A stretch of DNA of 64,000 nt, taken from the NCBI RefSeq assembly GCF_024972755.1, contig NZ_CP087724.1:2108001-2172000 (forward strand), read 5' to 3'. Shown in pieces: positions 63,356 to 64,000 of this stretch. Origin of the DNA: Halanaeroarchaeum sp. HSR-CO. Its GTDB lineage: Archaea; Halobacteriota; Halobacteria; Halobacteriales; Halobacteriaceae. The notes under the pieces were generated by a model, which ran no database searches, was not told where the DNA came from, and worked only from the letters and a program-made list of their open reading frames with translations. The translations under genes and the position numbers were made by a program. Numbering within the stretch: position 1 is the first letter of the stretch; each line of letters opens with the position of its first letter.

Positions 63356-64000
63356 GCCATCGGAAGACGGTCGCGGCCGTGGGCGTTCTGGCGATCACTC
63401 TCGTGGTGGCCGCCGTCGCCCTCCCCTCGATAGCGGGCGGCGTCCCGGCCAACCAGGTCCCGGTCACCGACATGCCCGGCGAGGGCGACACGCTTGCCTC
63501 GCCCACGGCGGACACGTGGGAGGATGCCGAAGGCACCGAGGTCCCGATGGCGAGTGCGCCTTCTGGCCTCCCGAATGCCGGTAGCGTGGCCACCGACGCC
63601 GTGGACGTCCAGGCGGCACGAACCGACTCGGAGCTGTACGTCCGGATGGAGTGGGACGACGCGACGGAGAACACCAGCGCCGACGAAATCCAGGCCTTCG
63701 CCGACGGTGTCGCGATGCAGATCCCGGTCGACGCCGAATCGGAACCCGACATCGCACTCGGTAGCCAGGAAACGCCCGTCAACGTCTGGTTTTGGAGCGC
63801 CGACGGGGGGACCGAAGAGCTACTCGCCGGTGGACAGGGGTCCATCACGGAGATGAGCGAGAGCACCGTCGAGACGGAGGCCGTCCACGAGGACGGCACC
63901 TGGACCGTGGTGATGCACCGCTCGCTGGCCGTCGACGATGAGAACAGGGCCGCCCTCGACACCGGCTCCGACGTCGACGTCGCCTTCGCCGTCTGGGACG
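63352..64000 (+). CDS. Exported haem-binding-type subunit (orf7 of nar), 3'-truncated
   Basis: The gene starts at ATG 63352 and runs off the window end, so about 216 codons are visible. An N-terminal hydrophobic signal (TVAAVGVLAITLVVAAVALPSI) is followed by an acidic, beta-rich domain with VDVQAARTDSELYVRMEWDDAT and VNVWFWSADGGTEELLAGG, resembling the haem-b-binding gamma subunit of the ethylbenzene dehydrogenase/chlorate reductase type. Such a subunit occupies the ORF7 place after narH in haloarchaeal nar operons and would link NarGH electrons to haem. The start is fixed by the ATGA overlap with mini-ORF 2. Confidence 0.8.
   Translation, partial: MSHRKTVAAVGVLAITLVVAAVALPSIAGGVPANQVPVTDMPGEGDTLASPTADTWEDAEGTEVPMASAPSGLPNAGSVATDAVDVQAARTDSELYVRMEWDDATENTSADEIQAFADGVAMQIPVDAESEPDIALGSQETPVNVWFWSADGGTEELLAGGQGSITEMSESTVETEAVHEDGTWTVVMHRSLAVDDENRAALDTGSDVDVAFAVWD

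Larger units (their letters stand above)
63162..63358. repeat. Hairpin array D spanning the narH / next-gene junction
   Basis: The junction sequence ggtgttcgacgaatgagc occurs at the narH end (63165-63182), again at 63224-63241, as gttcgacgaatgagc at 63284-63298, and at 63341-63358, where it starts the next gene. Each copy is followed by aattcgtcgagc or a near match, so that each unit is a hairpin of tcgacgaa and ttcgtcga arms. Between units are different palindromes: one at 63205-63224 (perfect, 20 bases), one at 63262-63281 (8 bp, loop gta), one at 63321-63337. Unit length is 57-60 bases. Confidence 0.85.

Overview
The window is chromosomal DNA of a halophilic archaeon (class Halobacteria). 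Coding density is high, GC is high, the proteins are strongly acidic, and many genes have a TATA-like box 25-30 bases before the start codon, as expected for leaderless transcripts. Archaeal information-processing genes are present (GINS and primase small subunit, Cdc48, RtcB with archease, TFS, aMBF1, S17e). The closing nar operon points to a cell able to respire nitrate. The species cannot be named from this sequence alone.

Layout: 1-10.8 kb holds a truncated chemoreceptor, aMBF1, AlaX, an acyl-CoA dehydrogenase, a HAD phosphatase, PanB, an acetamidase-family protein, an alpha/beta hydrolase and a DUF7127-cdc48 pair. 10.8-28.2 kb holds priS-gins, archease-rtcB, an eIF2B-like protein, a PhaR/PhaP pair, a 5'-nucleotidase, a PLP aminotransferase, membrane proteins, dodecin, HisD, HTH/HalOD1 regulators, a truncated iron-type alcohol dehydrogenase and a divergent TFS. 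28.2-35.8 kb looks like an accessory island with lower GC. It carries a TiaS-like (DDTD) gene divergent from a FecBCD-type ABC importer, a decayed RelBE module, a Doc-type toxin module flanked by two related hairpin arrays, and coding debris. 35.8-55.3 kb returns to core metabolism: dehydrogenase, DsrE, Asd, S17e, a four-gene DUF447/CitG-like/Dus-like/CofD operon, an HD hydrolase, an amidohydrolase, a UspA protein, BirA with three-subunit propionyl-CoA carboxylase, an NSS transporter and SucCD. 55.7-64 kb is a NarO-like regulator followed by orf1-narB-narC-orf4-narG-narH-orf7 (truncated by the window end).

Genes that work together: BirA would biotinylate PccA next door; RtcB and archease form the RNA ligase pair; the nar genes encode a Tat-exported NarGH with a Rieske/cytochrome b module; the ABC genes form one importer.

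The most unusual signal is a family of hairpin arrays at four loci (about 10.78-10.94, 33.95-34.35, 35.26-35.65 and 63.16-63.36 kb). Nearly all hairpins have 7-10 bp stems and 3-base loops, and their sequences mostly differ from one another. Two arrays are homologous and show compensatory stem changes. The fourth sits between narH and the next gene, duplicates the gene junction, and thereby creates two tiny ORFs that keep an unbroken chain of ATGA stop/start overlaps.
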